Shown here one piece after another: positions 1-12,446 of a stretch of 64,000 nt of DNA. Both the position numbers and the translations under genes were made by a program. The first letter of the stretch is position 1. The number at the start of each line of letters is the position of its first letter. The stretch lies in assembly GCF_001039355.2 (NCBI RefSeq), contig NW_019775652.1:112757-176756 (forward strand), written 5' to 3'. The notes under the pieces were generated by a model that made no database searches, was not told where the DNA came from, and saw nothing but the letters and a program-made list of their open reading frames with translations. This DNA comes from Lingula anatina (Eukaryota; Brachiopoda; Lingulata; Lingulida; Lingulidae).

Positions 1-107
1 CATTTTTATACATTTTTAATTTATTAAATTGACTTTTGAGAGTGTTTGATGAATAAATAGTTCAAATGAGGCAGATTTATTGAGGTTTCCGTACGTCACG
101 TTGTAGG
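1..107 (+). repeat. Outer arm of inverted repeat (left copy)
   Basis: This AT-rich stretch ends in a TTTCCGTACGTCAC-type segment. It reappears, reverse-complemented and with only scattered differences, at 15111-15220. Both copies run into a GTAGGGG-type G-rich edge on the side facing the interior. The left copy starts at the window edge, so its true outer limit cannot be seen. Whether the pair are ends of one large element or two separate insertions of one family is unresolved. Confidence 0.8.
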
Positions 108-740
108 GGGGGGGGTATAAGTTGCAAGAAGCAGAATATCTATCAATAAAATTTGTTTTATTTTAATAAAGAATTTATTAATAATGGTATAAAGCAGGTA
201 TTTAATGAATGAAAACGAATAATAAATTTTAGTTTTAAAAGAAAGTTACATATTCAGTTTTAAACCATTGAGTTTGTTTCAACAATGGTCTCTAGCTGTG
301 TTGCGCGCAAAGGTTTGTGGGTAATATAAGGGTCCAACTTGCCCCGAGTCAAGGGGGCCAACTAGCCCCGGGTGCACACTTTTTATTTTAAAGGATGGCA
401 GCCATTCATGGTGCTAGAATGAGCAACGATGATACGTCTCTGTGAAACTTGAAGCAATGAGCTTCAGTTTGATGCCCTATACATATATTATATTCGATCA
501 ATAGCCTATGAAATAGATTTTTAAATCTCTTTAACAAAATTACTTTTAGGTGCAAAAATACTTTATTTCGACTCACCGCTTAAGTTAAACTTTTTAACGT
601 CCGACACTTCCTTAGCATTGTAGGCTACGGTCACTTTACAAGAGTATGTGGCCTATTTTTTTTACCTCGTAGTTACTTTGTCATAAATTGACGGGGGGCC
701 ACCTTACCGCGGGGTCCAACTAGCCCCGGTCTCCCCTACC
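103..740. mobile_element. Non-autonomous element with GTAGGGG/CCCCTAC ends
   Basis: The segment starts in a GTAGGGGG run and ends in CCGGTCTCCCCTAC at 727-740. Internal blocks at about 329-365 and 690-720 carry related 'GGGGCAAGTTGGCCCC / CCAACTAGCCCC' motifs. The same motifs recur at 14622-14646 and 15089-15117. No coding region is visible. I read this as a non-autonomous DNA transposon or MITE family; the superfamily is not identified and no target duplication was established. Confidence 0.55.
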
Positions 741-1975
741 TGGTGATCTGTTTTCCAAGATGGCCTCCAAAACTATATCTGGCCATATTAAATGATTTAG
801 CTCGAACTCAATATTCCACATATGCATTAATAACTGACATAAATGTAACTTGTCAAGATCCATGATGAGGGACGCCATTAAGTCAGTGAACTTTGAAAAA
901 AAAATCAGTATGGTTTAATGTTCATGTTCAAGATGGAACCCGATTCCGCATAATTTCAGTCTTATGCATAAAAGTCGTTTTTGGCGTAAAATTGTCCATT
1001 TACTAGAAAGAAGCAAAAATTCATCGTTGAGATTGATGGAATACAATAACCAGCTATTATTTAGCTCACCAGAAGCTACAGACCCCATGTCCCTTCTCCC
1101 AAGTGTCCACCCGAAGCATATCTAACCAATTAATATTATGGTCAGTTAAGAGCTTTAGCTTTCATTTTCTCAACAGAAACTAAAACTTGACCGGTTTACT
1201 TTTAATTTTAACTTTCACCTTTAAAAAATACAAGCATTACTATATTTGGGTGTGGAAGCAGCACCCACTGATCCCCGCTGACATTTGAAGGCCCTTTATC
1301 CAAGATGGTTGTGAGCTGCATATCTTGCCACGATAAACAGCCAAATGTAAGGTCAGTATTCCACATAGACGTGGGGCAGAGGAAATTTGTCTGTCATGTT
1401 GAAACATCAGTTGGTCTGTATACACGCACTTTGTGGCATATATCCCTGTAGACTGCTTCACTTAAGCATGCGCAGTGTAAGATATTGTCTTACTTAAAAA
1501 AAATTTCAGTAAAACACCGTTTTCCTCTGGCTAAACAGTCTGTGATCCCCTTTTCCTAAAACTCGCCATCCAAATCGGCAAAATCCAAGATGACAGCTTT
1601 GATATCTAAATACACAAATTACTTGATAAAATTATCTACAACAGTGTTTATGGTATGATCTTTTCACATTCTGTGTCGACAGAATTTCAAGTTCGCATTC
1701 TTTGTTTATGAAAATATCCTGATTTTGTCTAAAATTGGAAATATAGTTATAGCCATGAATAAAATTGCATAGACGATTCACAGTAGGATTTATTAATGTT
1801 TTATGGCATTTGGTACAATTTGACCTACTTGTACCGGTATGTTCAGGCAGTTAAATTTCAATATTCAGTTTTGAAAAAAAAAATTGAAAAAAGTAAACAG
1901 TAACCATATATTATTTGACCGATGGGCACTGACGTACAATGGCGATATTAAAGTGTGTGCTTCTCTTAATGTATA
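741..1975. other. Noncoding stretch with degenerate 'CCAAGATGG' repeats
   Basis: No coding exon is supported here. Motifs of the type TCCAAGATGGCC / TATCCAAGATGGTTG / ATCCAAGATGACAG recur at about 757, 1298 and 1586, and a related form appears near 30220. This suggests old copies of one dispersed repeat family. Confidence 0.4.
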
Positions 1976-2238
1976 ATGGAACAAAATTTCATAGAAAAAA
2001 AATTAAATGTAGACTTCTTTAAACAGAATATCATTAATAACACATTTGAGGAATCTGTTCGTGTGATACAAGAAGCACGCTCTGATTGGCTGCTGAAATT
2101 ACAATCTGCACTGCCATTCACTCATTGTTCTCCAAATATTATTAAATATCCAGTTTTTCGTAATACATTTCACAGATTTCTGTTAAACGGAACCAAAACT
2201 TTATGCAACACAAGCTTCATATCGTCATTATTATATAG
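1976..2238 (+). CDS. Candidate first coding exon, unknown protein
   Basis: An ATG opens 87 codons plus two bases and runs straight into a consensus donor (TATATAG|GTAAGTG), so the exon would end in phase 2. The predicted peptide is hydrophilic with a mixed charged N-terminus and a Phe/Leu-rich C-terminal part. It has no signal peptide, membrane segment or recognised motif. No convincing next exon was found downstream. The coincidence of a long open frame with a strong donor is the only support. It could be a real 5' exon, a transposon-encoded exon inside the repeat-bounded 15-kb segment, or chance. Confidence 0.35.
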
Positions 2239-2242
2239 GTAA

Positions 2243-4227
2243 GTGATAACAAACTAAAATACTTTGAATAGTTGCGAAAATATGGGTTATTAAAGTTGAT
2301 CTAATGGAAGTTCCTGTTCACTGGACAATTACGCCTAATCTGCTTTTATTACGTAGCTTTTATCGCGCTTTAATAATAGACAGGCTTTTAGTCCATTAGC
2401 CGTAACAGCTAAATGAACACAAACTGTAGACCGTAACTCTCCCATTGACTGTCACTTTTACTATATAAAATTCCTTTTTGATAAAGTTGAGCTAAGTGGA
2501 TATTCACTTTTGTTAAAAAATTATGATAACCAGATATCGCAAGGTTCAATGTAAGATATAGCCGTTGTAAGATTTAGAATAAACAAACGTAGCTGTTTTG
2601 GTTGCGCAATACATGGTTTCTAGCATCTGCTTACGAAATTATGAATGCAAGAATATGGTCCAAATTCACAGAGTTATTACTAACCAAATAACTGACAATT
2701 TTATTTAAGCGCAAAATGTCTAGTTAAAAAACCTTTGTATCCATAGAAAAATCAAATAGTCATTTTATTTAATGGTTGTGATAATGTAGTAATAATGCGA
2801 ATGGTCTGTTTGGGTACAAGAGGGATGGTCTGGGCTTTGTCCTCGCCCCTGCTGAACGGAAGACGTCATGACATATTTGGGTGGCACGCCGGTGTAACGT
2901 GACAGAGAGTCCCCAACGACAGAGAGTCCGCTTCCTATTCATTTGTACAGGTGAGCCTCGCCCTACATTTTGACCCACTTAGGTCAGACTAAACCTAACC
3001 ATTATAACTATATGAAGGGCGGACTTTCCGTTTCATGGACCCTCAGTTTCGTTAAACCGGCTCCACTCTGACTGTGCCCAAGGTGGACTTAGCAATGTCA
3101 ACAAGGCCCCATAGGTAGGCACCCAGTTGGGGTGACTGTTGCCTGTACACAAAGTTTCAAAAACCATTAAATGTTGATTTCACTGACCAACACACGGAAT
3201 CCCACCTCTTCCAGCATTTAGCAATAAGGGCCCCGACTTAGCTTTTATGATTATTTACGGTACCAACGTTCATATGAAAGAGTATCGGATGATTAGATAG
3301 GCCTATACCAGTGAATTGAACATTGTGTTTAAACTGACTGTCATCGTTACTGATTGCTACATACTTTAATGACTGTGTTTAATTGATACACACTTGTATA
3401 TCATTTGGTCGACACTATAACCGATTCTTATGATGTTCTTTAACCTTGGACTGAAAGGAAAGCATATACATGAAACAAATCTCCTGAATACTATAATTTT
3501 TCGTCTCAGTTTTTCATATGAACAGACGGTCCTGTTATATTCATATTCATAAATAGTGTTGTATTTGCGTCTCTTGGGATACGGTAGCCTGAATGCCAAA
3601 TAGCGCTCTGTGAGTCGAATTGGAAATGGGGTTAAAGCGATAATAGATAATCGATTTTGCCTGTTTATTTACCCGTGATGACAATAACGTGTGCAATTTG
3701 CGTATCGTTCGAGGAAATCAACTCGTCCCTCAAGTCATGAAAACCGCTAGTGGCAAAAATACATTATTTATGCCTAACAATTGCCATGTTTTATTCGCTT
3801 GGTTGCCATGTTTTATTCGCTGGTCTTAAAACACAGTGCCTAATGCAATACTTCCCGTTTTCATTTTTCACTGGTGATCCTTCCAGTAAAATGCAAGTAT
3901 CACGTAAAAGAGGGATGTACATGTACAATTACTCGGTGACTTATTCTGAATACCAAACATAATTTTCTCAATAGAAGTTGCTCTAGTATGAGGTGATATG
4001 TACGGTTTATATGGTTCATGGCGTTAAACACCATATACCGTGGCGTCACAGTTAAATTTTGTTTTACTTCATATTGTTTAAGGTAATTTTAAGTATACAC
4101 CTCCACGAGATTAAGTCTGATACCAGCTTTCATTCCAATACTAGTTAGAGGTACAGTGTATGAAATTGATGAAATATATTATCTCAACCGGCACTGTGTG
4201 TTTCGGTTCGCACTGTTAAGGAACATT
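2243..4227. other. Noncoding spacer
   Basis: No exon, RNA gene or clear repeat is supported in this stretch. A short direct repeat of GACAGAGAGTCC occurs twice at about 2900-2931. Short open frames lack splice sites or protein character. Confidence 0.4.
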
Positions 4228-4685
4228 GTATACAACATTGGTCAAAAAGGTTGTCCCACCCCAGAAACAGAATTGTTACCCATATTGAAGGCTTGTCGCG
4301 CCGTCTACAGGAGATAATTGCACTACGCGGTAGACGCACACGCTGTTAGGCACGTGATCTTTAACGAGCACACCCTAATGCTAATTGTGTGTGAATTTGG
4401 TGACATTTGATGGCGTCTTTTCAATTTTATAGACATTTCTTTACATCTGTAGAAGTCACAGTGAAACAGTCGATTTAAAGGGGTACCTCTCATAAATTTT
4501 ACTAAATGGTATAAAATATGTATATTTTCACCACTATTTTGTATTTTTTAACCATTAATCCATTAGACACGGTATCCGTAATAAAGAACACTATTTCTAA
4601 CAGTTTACAGCTGTGAGGTGATCATTTGTAAATAAAAGTACATGGAAATGGGGGTGGGACAACCTTTTTGACCAATGTTGTATAC
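4228..4685. mobile_element. MITE with 35-bp perfect terminal inverted repeats
   Basis: The first 35 bases (4228-4262, beginning GTATACAACATTGGTCAAAA) are the exact reverse complement of 4651-4685. The 458-bp element has no coding capacity. The ends carry TATAC on both sides, so a TA-type target duplication is possible but cannot be separated from the palindromic ends. Perfect arms imply fairly recent activity or gene conversion. Confidence 0.85.
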
Positions 4686-5669
4686 TATACAACCATGGGA
4701 TAGATCCAGAGACAAGTCTGTTCTCTTCCGCTGTAGGTTTCTAACGTATCTTTATTATCGTTCTTTTTAGATAGCGTAATTAGAAGTCGATCTATTTCCC
4801 ACTGACAATTTTGATATAATTTAAAATAAGGCTCGCTGCTTTGTTGTGAACTTTTTGAAATGGGCGATTCATTCAGATCGATTTTACAGCTTAAATTCTG
4901 TGTATATTGGGAAATATATATCACCTTGTTTTCATTTGGACTGTCTTTTAAGAATCAAATCATAGCACCAAATCCTGTTCAGGTCTTTGTGTCCTGATGT
5001 CATCATTTCAGGATCAGTACACTATGCAAAGAAAATTTCTAACTGTGCCCATTTATAAGTGTGTGCGTCTAATTTTGCACGCTGATATTACTTCCTGGAA
5101 AAACATCTGATACGGTCAATTTAATAACATTTTAATTTGTTTGAACGTTATTGATAGCATAACATTCCCTATGGACAATCATTAACTCCGCTACACTGCC
5201 CTCAAGCCAAAGAATGTAGTATTTTTTATTTGTTTCGGATTTGCATTCACATGAAAAAGACATTTCTGGACAGATTTTACGGTTAACATGGAGGCTTATC
5301 CTTCCAGTATGGAAACCAAGCTTGATCAAATTCCATTTACTCCTGATCTCATTTCCATTTACTCCTGCATTGTTTATATTATTTGTATACTAACTCTTAC
5401 TGCACAGAAAATCCCATTAGGCACTCATTTAAACAAACACTGAGTGACTTAACTTCATAAAACCCATTAGGGAGTCCCACTGGACGGCAATTCCCAGACA
5501 TCAAGTTCTTCTCTTGTGTTTGCCGCCGACACACTGCTCGTACCAGCTAATTACTTTACATATTATTTCCAATCCACAAATATTTTAAGGTTTCGCCGTG
5601 GGCGACCTCAAGCTGCCGGTAGCATATTTGTATTTCTTACTGTTAGTATTATCACTATGTAGTAAGATT
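4686..5669. other. Noncoding spacer
   Basis: No supported gene or repeat was found. Short open frames here have no protein-like features. Confidence 0.4.
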
Positions 5670-5868
5670 GTCAGAAAGTTTTCATTTATGATAGATCCTG
5701 GAATTTGATTTACCTGTTGACTGTTTCGTCTATTCACTCCTTCATCTCATGCAAAACCCTCACCTGAACAGGTAATTCAGTTGTGACCAAATCTGTCAGA
5801 GTGAACAGATGAAACAGTCAACAGGTAAATCAAATTTCAGGATCTATCATAAATGAAAACTTTCTGAC
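5670..5868. repeat. Near-perfect 70-bp-armed hairpin
   Basis: Arms 5670-5739 and 5799-5868 are reverse complements at 67 of 70 positions and are separated by 59 bases. All three differences are transitions. If the + strand is transcribed, two of them would form G-U pairs. No direct duplication flanks the arms. It could be a foldback MITE remnant, a recent inverted duplication, or a hairpin RNA source; the sequence alone does not decide. Confidence 0.85.
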
Positions 5869-8800
5869 TATCAAAACTAAGTTCCATTGAAACTATGTTT
5901 ACATTCACAGTAGTAAGATTATTGAAATATTTTGTCTTATTATTTTTATTTAATTGTTGCTGTCTACAATTTATTTCGGTTCTGATCAACATGTGAAGAG
6001 GTATCATTTTCACAAACATTCATGTAGTGATCGGCGTACATCGTCGCTGTACTAATGTATCTCATGGATATTATCTGTGACATGGCGTGCATGCAAGTGT
6101 TGAACGGAAATGGGGAAATGTACTGAAGCTGACTCTAGGAAGAAGACACATTTTTAACTGGTGATATAAAGTTAATTGAGACAACTTTGTTGGGTTAAAG
6201 TGGTGAGGGTACGAAATGCGTGTATTTAAGTTGAAAACCGCTAAAATACCGACGGGTTACCATTATGATTTTGCCTCAGAGAACTTGAGGTCCTGAGCTT
6301 GAGAGCATTTAGAAGTTAAGTTTGTTTTCCCAGTATTTTGTCCAGCAAAAATAGAGTACAATTATCGGTGCATTTCTCTATTGCCACACTGTATTGCCTC
6401 TGGTGCAGTAAACATAATCATAACAGCAAATATCTATATAATAAGCCAAACAATACAGCACGTACAACCCTGAGATTAACACTTAAATCATGTTAAGATA
6501 TAATATCACCCATTTCTTTTCTTTGAGGTAGCTGAGTCTCTGTCACTTTTTTTTGTTATTAGCGGAATATTCACGCTAGACGTAATGCAGATCTGTCTTA
6601 ATAATGTTTGTGTTTTATTAAAACACAAGGTTCAGTTAACTAATTAGTTTTAATACAATTGAACCAAGGATAAGTCGTGGTAAGCGACCATACACTGTCA
6701 AATGACGTCACTGAAACAATCCACCTCTCCATCTGAACCCGGCAACTGGGTCGAAGCTAGCTACGAGAGTTATTTGCACTCCGATATACTAATGTCTCTT
6801 AAAACGCCTTCTGGGAATCAGGCTACAGGTGCAAATAACTCGGAGTTTGGCTGGCAATGGACTGCTTTGACGGGAATATCACAGATGGATCTTTATATAT
6901 TGACTGGTGTTGACAGTTGAAGCGATGAGGTTCTCTCTTTACCTTTATAGTTAAAAGAAGCGTCTTTGAAACAGATAAGCTTACAAGTATAGGTAAAGAA
7001 AGAGAGCAAAAGCATAGATAAACAGACCTGAACAGCAACAGAATCACTTAAAATGATAAGACATTCGGTATAAATATAAATCTACCAGCTAAAAACCATA
7101 CTAACCAGAAAGGCCAACAATCAAGCAACAATGATCTCGGTAATAGCATATAAAAACGCTGTGCTACGGTTACAAAATGCAAGTGAGTACGATACAATGA
7201 CAATTTTCTGCAATCAACTTACGCTGTTTTTACCCAGGGCTCACACAATCAGGCAGCTAAGTGGTGCTGACCACCTAAATAAAGACATATTCTTGATAAT
7301 TCGAGTCAATATTCCTGCAAGAATGCACTTTTAATTCCCTTCTTCTACCACACTGGGCACAGTATAAAGAGGACTAGCGATGGTTGTTTTATCATTGTTC
7401 AAGCACGCTAACAAGTGGTACTGTTCAGTCCTCTGGGAAGTAATGCAAATCTTAAAGAGAATAGCGCATACGTCCAGCAATGTAAAAAAGACGGAACCAA
7501 AATAGCACACTTCCAGGCCGTCTGCATCACAGATAACTCCACAAAATATAGATAGTATGGAAAGATGGCACAATGCAAGGGAGTTGAAAGAATACTGGAT
7601 TATGCTAGAGTACTAAACAAATTTAATACTAGAACGCTACAATTATACTACTTGTGAAATAATCTAGTAGCTTCATCCTCATTGCAATTGGTCAGATGCC
7701 GGGGTGTTATTTGCGGTTCGTTCTGAGGTCAATGTGAGCAATACATTAGGCAGTGGTCTCGTGTTAACCCACTGCCAGTCGGCCCCAGGGGGAGGTGTCC
7801 TGGGCCTCAGGTAGGTCACGTACCGGAGATAAACGCAGCTGTATAGCGCTGTTCTTTTATCCATTTTGTTTCACTGTGGCTGGATGGTAGCGCAGCGTAC
7901 AACTGCAGCCAACTATGGAATGTCCATAATTCAAACCATGTCAATTAACTATTTTGAAAGGAACTTAATTTCATACTGAATTTTGTTTAGTAAGTACAGT
8001 GTTCTCCGCAAGAAGTTATGCAATTGTGTGTTCATAAGAAATCATGTAATTTTTATTTACGCTTGTATAATCACTATAAAATTACATTGGATTTTTTTGA
8101 GAAAAGTAGGTCTTGTCGAGCATATTATACTACCTGTCACTTATAATAAAAACACCCATATGGTCGCCTTATTAACATATTACAAACAAGTGCCTGTTAA
8201 AAACCTTAAGTCTACAGATCAAACATTAACGTTTATCTTTACCACCTGTTGATAGAGGGCAGTCCAATCGATCCCTCCACACCAACCGTTAGGTGGCAGA
8301 TCAATGAATTCCAAACCATAATCATGTTCATCAATAGAGAATTGTCATTTAAAACATATGGACCTTATGCCAATCCAACAGGCGTATACGTATTTATGGC
8401 AAATGTGATAAAGAGCTCCGATGTCGTGTAAATGGGAAATGGAAAATCAATACCCGTATAAATTGCCATCGGATCTTTGGTGTTTGGAAACCTTAATGCA
8501 ATCAGGGTATACTCGCTATTTACCAGTAAAGAACCAATGCTAATGCTAAGCCATTAGAATAATGATCCGCAAATGAGATAATTTAAATAAGCACGGTATT
8601 GTCTGTTTGTTTGATCCTATTACGATATCCAACTTCGTAAGGAAAGAAAGATAGAAACGGTAATAAGTCATTTAATGTATACTTGTTCGATACAGACGTG
8701 GAGTGAAACCATTATTATCATCCCGATGACTATGCAGCTTTAATTAGAGTGGTACCTTATGTGTATATACTAACTCTATATAGAACAATATTGATAATAT

Positions 8801-9599
8801 CAAGCAGTTCCTGTATTGAAACAAATATAATCAAAACAAATTTAAAATATTTTATTAAACATTAACAATTGCCCCCAATACTACTACAAGTATATTATAC
8901 TATTATAATACTCTTAGTTTAATATATACTTTCACAAAGACAGGTGAGCCCTCTAAAACGCACTATTTTACCGTAATTGTGTTACAACTGTCAGTTGTTT
9001 AAAGTATAAAAATTCAATATGAGTCACTGGCCTCAGGAGAGATGGAACTGACCAGAGGAAATTATGTCACGCTATAGCTATTCGGAGAATTTGACTTCAA
9101 AGTTAGATCTGATTAGTGGAAAAGTAAGCAATTATTTCGTTTTTATTTCCCATCATCAATAAATCATATTATCTTGCCTGAATGCAGTTTGACTAAGGCT
9201 AGTATAGTTTCCTGAGTTCTGGTAGTGAGAATGATCAAAAGGTTGGAAAGTTTAAGGTGCAGACCGTCAAATGCTGATATTTTATTCGTATTTTATTACT
9301 AACCCGATCACCACTATACGAAATGATTTGATTGCAGAAATGTTGCAGGTAAAGAATTTTATTGTTTCTATATATCGTATCTGACATAAAGATAATAAAG
9401 ATATTTTATGAGGTCATATTATGTAACGTGCTGTCGTCCAAGAGTACTTGAGTAACATGGCGACTTCTTTTTACAACACTGATGTAAAGCAATTCACTCT
9501 GCAATTCTAGTAAACAATGTTTGTATCTATCGCGTCAGTTATGCTTATAGTAAGTGAGATATAAAGAGAGCGCTCGAGAGGAAGGGGAGGCTAGCTATG
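5869..9599. other. Noncoding spacer with two small palindromes
   Basis: No exon is supported. A 21-base palindrome lies at 6608-6628. A stem with 13-bp arms (GAGTTATTTGCAC, 6767-6779 and 6829-6841) may be a small MITE remnant. A short ATG frame at 9516 runs into a GTAAGT at about 9550 but is too short to call an exon. Confidence 0.35.
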
Positions 9600-9828
9600 G
9601 AGTTCGGAGAGTTAAGAGTTGGAGACTTCACGTAAAACATGAAGTTTCCGAGCGTCGACAAATACACTGTTTAAATGAGCATTATGTGGACTTTTTTTTT
9701 TTTTTTTTTGACGTAATACGTAAATCTGACACAAACCGTGGAATCTTGGATTACGTTATGCGCTGAGCAAAGAGAAAACGTGATGTCCTATTTCGGGCCA
9801 GGCTTGAATAAAGCGTACTAAATCAAAA
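9600..9828 (+). repeat. Dispersed repeat, copy A (inverted partner at 40360-40590)
   Basis: This segment aligns along most of its length with the reverse complement of 40360-40590. Shared landmarks include an AGTTGGAG.CTTCACGT block, an ATTATGTGGAC block and a GTAAATCTGACAC block. Copy A carries a 19-20-base T run not seen in copy B. Copy B lies just upstream, in the sense of that gene, of the Tc1-like transposase remnant. Both may therefore be pieces of one transposon family, which is inference. Confidence 0.65.
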
Positions 9829-11738
9829 TATGTTGAGGACATACATTCCATAAAAAAGGTTTATTACATACAAGAGACGCAGTTGGAGAGCGCAGACCTC
9901 TGCCAAGGCAAGACAGTTCTCATAATTATTAATTGATTATTAATCACATCATAGAGTCAAGTTATTTGATTGATGTACGCTGTTATCAATTTTGCTACAT
10001 GTTGTTTGACCTATATTGCAGTGGTCGGCAGTTAGCATAATATGGAATGGATTACGCACGTTGCATCAGCCTCGAAAGAGTATTAGATATTCATGAGAAG
10101 CCATAAGGTATAAATTTGCTGCAGCAATTATTAGAGCATTCAAAAAGCGTCGCCCATGCAACTGCATTTGCATACGTGCAGAATAGAGTACTCAGCATTG
10201 ATTAGGTCATATACCTGTCAATTAATATGATACAAAAGGAAAGAATATTCAGTAGATTTCAAGTGACGGAATATACCCAGGTATTGATCACTTCCACGCT
10301 GTGGTCGTCTATTATAATGTTGATTCGCTGCCCAAACTGTGAATTCTTCCAACATGACACCTTGCTTGACACATATACAATCAGGCAATCATGAAGTCCT
10401 TCATATCCAGAGAAAATACCCTTTTGTTGCTTATATTGGCGTAACACTAACGGTAAAACTGCACGCGGGCACATCTACATGTACATGTAACACGTTAAGA
10501 AACACAGCTCTCAGACTTCTAGGAGCTGGGTTGAAAAAGAATTATTCCATGGAAAGCTGACAAATGCTATTATCAGAACATTCTTATACTGTTGGCGATG
10601 TGGACTGGAAGTGACAAATTACTAAGCAAAGCTGTAGTGACGGTAGATTGCTTTTCTGAAATATTAATGAAGAAAGGATGCACAGACGAGAGAGAAAAAT
10701 GACTGAGGCGAGACAAATTAGCTTCCTTTATGAGAATGGATGAAATCAGGTGGTGTTTACACTAGGTCACTGCTAACCAGTCAGCCAGAAGCAAGGTCTC
10801 AAAAGTTCTCTCTTTAAGGCGGGAAAAGATAAAAATTATTGAAAAACTTGGAGGCAAATCATATTGCTCAGTGTTGACTAAGAATTAACTCAGTCTGTAT
10901 TGCAACCCGTATGAAACATTATTTAAAAAAACTGATAAGTGTTACATATAGTGTTACATAGTATGGATTTGTGAAAAGTCTATTTTTGGGAGAATGTACC
11001 AGCCTAGTTTTAGATTTAATAGAAAGGACAGAAAATGGATTAATTCCGGAATTACCACTAATACTACTACTATAAGAAACAAAACGATTTTTTCATTAAT
11101 GAGCTTCATATATTATATATATAATATAAATATGGTAAGATAAACACGCTGCAATTTGAAAAGAAACAAGATTAGACTGTAAAAGGCGCGTTCAGACAAA
11201 AACATTTCGGTCGTTTTACCGTATAAGCGCAAGAAAACATGAGCTTCTGATACTATATTTATAAAATTGGGTCTGCAATCGTCGCTTTTTATAGAAAGAC
11301 AATGTATAGTTTTATATACATACTAGTATAGTCCGGGCCCCCTCCACATGTTAAGTACAGGTTAGATACAGTCGGAGTTTATAATTCTTAAAGCGCTATG
11401 TCAGCGAGCACGAAAATACCCAAGATATGTCTAGCAGCATATTTTGAAAGGAAATCCACTCATTCACTTTATGCAGTGCGCCTCTCGTCAAAGTTTTTCT
11501 TTTCATGCGCGTTTCGTTATAAAAGTAAAATATCTGCTGTTTTCTAGTTTATTTACACATTGCCATACAAAATGAAGCACTTAACCGATATCAATCTATA
11601 TTTTTAAAAACACTTTTATATATTTTCAATCTTGTTTTAGTGAAGAGCACATAGGTGTTATTTTTACACACAAGTATAATGTAAATCCTTAAAGGAGTAC
11701 GGGACGTTAGCCACTGGTTTGTGGCAATTGGTTGGTAG
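9829..11738. other. Noncoding spacer
   Basis: No gene, RNA or clear repeat is supported here. Confidence 0.35.
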
Positions 11739-11834
11739 TTTTAGAGTCGTACTACTAATGTGTTTTAGAGTCGTACTACTAATGTGTTTTAGAGTCGTAC
11801 TACTAATGTGTTTTAGAGTCGTACTACTAATGTG
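11739..11834. repeat. Four perfect copies of a 24-bp tandem repeat
   Basis: The unit beginning TTTTAGAGTCGTACTACTAA is repeated at 11739, 11763, 11787 and 11811 with no visible difference between copies. It lies upstream of the isolated exon at 12351. Identical copies suggest recent expansion and probable length polymorphism. Confidence 0.95.
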
Positions 11835-12350
11835 CAGTTATTGTTAAAGGCCTCCAATATGCATTAGACCTTTGTATAGTCAACAATTTCAATAATCGGT
11901 TTCCTCTTAATCGCCAAAGTATATAGATCCCAACTATTGAGAAATATACCTGCTCTAAAATTCTGAAATAGTGAAATTTACCAGTCTCCAACTTCAATAC
12001 GAGAGTGTTTCGAAAATTAGAAAGGTGTACCTCAAAATCTATTTTGCATATCTTAATTTTGTTATCGGTTTGGATAAGGTTTGTCTTGATGAGTAAGGGA
12101 AACTGCTGGATGCTGCAGCCAAATGCCGTTTGTATGGAAAGGTACCACGTAGATTTTTAAGTTAGTCTGATAGAACAAATGGTAATTTCAGCGTCTTCTT
12201 CAGCTAATTTTTTCCATTATCCGTCTGACTATTTACTTTTGATTACATTGTAGTATTTGTAGTGTTTGGAGGCCCACTCGTCCAAACGATCAGTGGGTTG
12301 AAATATCAGAGGTGCAGGTTGTTAATACTGTTTTGATATTTTGTCTTCAG

Positions 12351-12446
12351 CCAAGGCTCACGCTGGTTTGTTTGTAAACTGTACGTGGATAGAGGACGGC
12401 CATGGCCACGACGACTGCGAACCCAGCACGGCACACCCGCTCAGAG
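12351..12446 (+). CDS. Orphan internal exon, PMP22/claudin/LHFPL-type extracellular loop
   Basis: The exon is bounded by a good acceptor (TTTTGTCTTCAG) and a consensus donor (AG|GTGAGT). It is 96 bases, entered and left in phase 1, giving 31 full codons. The peptide contains G-L-F-x-N-C, 11 residues, then C, which is the first-extracellular-loop cysteine signature of four-pass claudin-superfamily proteins. Exon 2 of the tetraspan gene at 34557-34658 has the matching features: same phases, 102 bases, G-V-F-x-V-C then C. No first exon or membrane-segment exons belonging specifically to this copy were found in the window. It may be part of a tandem paralogue whose first exon lies upstream, an alternative exon that splices to 35726 (phases permit this), or a relic of a broken duplicate. 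That it is a real exon is likely; its gene is uncertain. Confidence 0.7.

Noticed and set aside
7680-7930. Possible SINE or tRNA-like promoter boxes (GGTAGCGCAGCG, GCGGTTCGTTCTGAGG)
   Set aside because: The box order and spacing do not match a Pol III internal promoter on either strand, and there is no tail or duplication.
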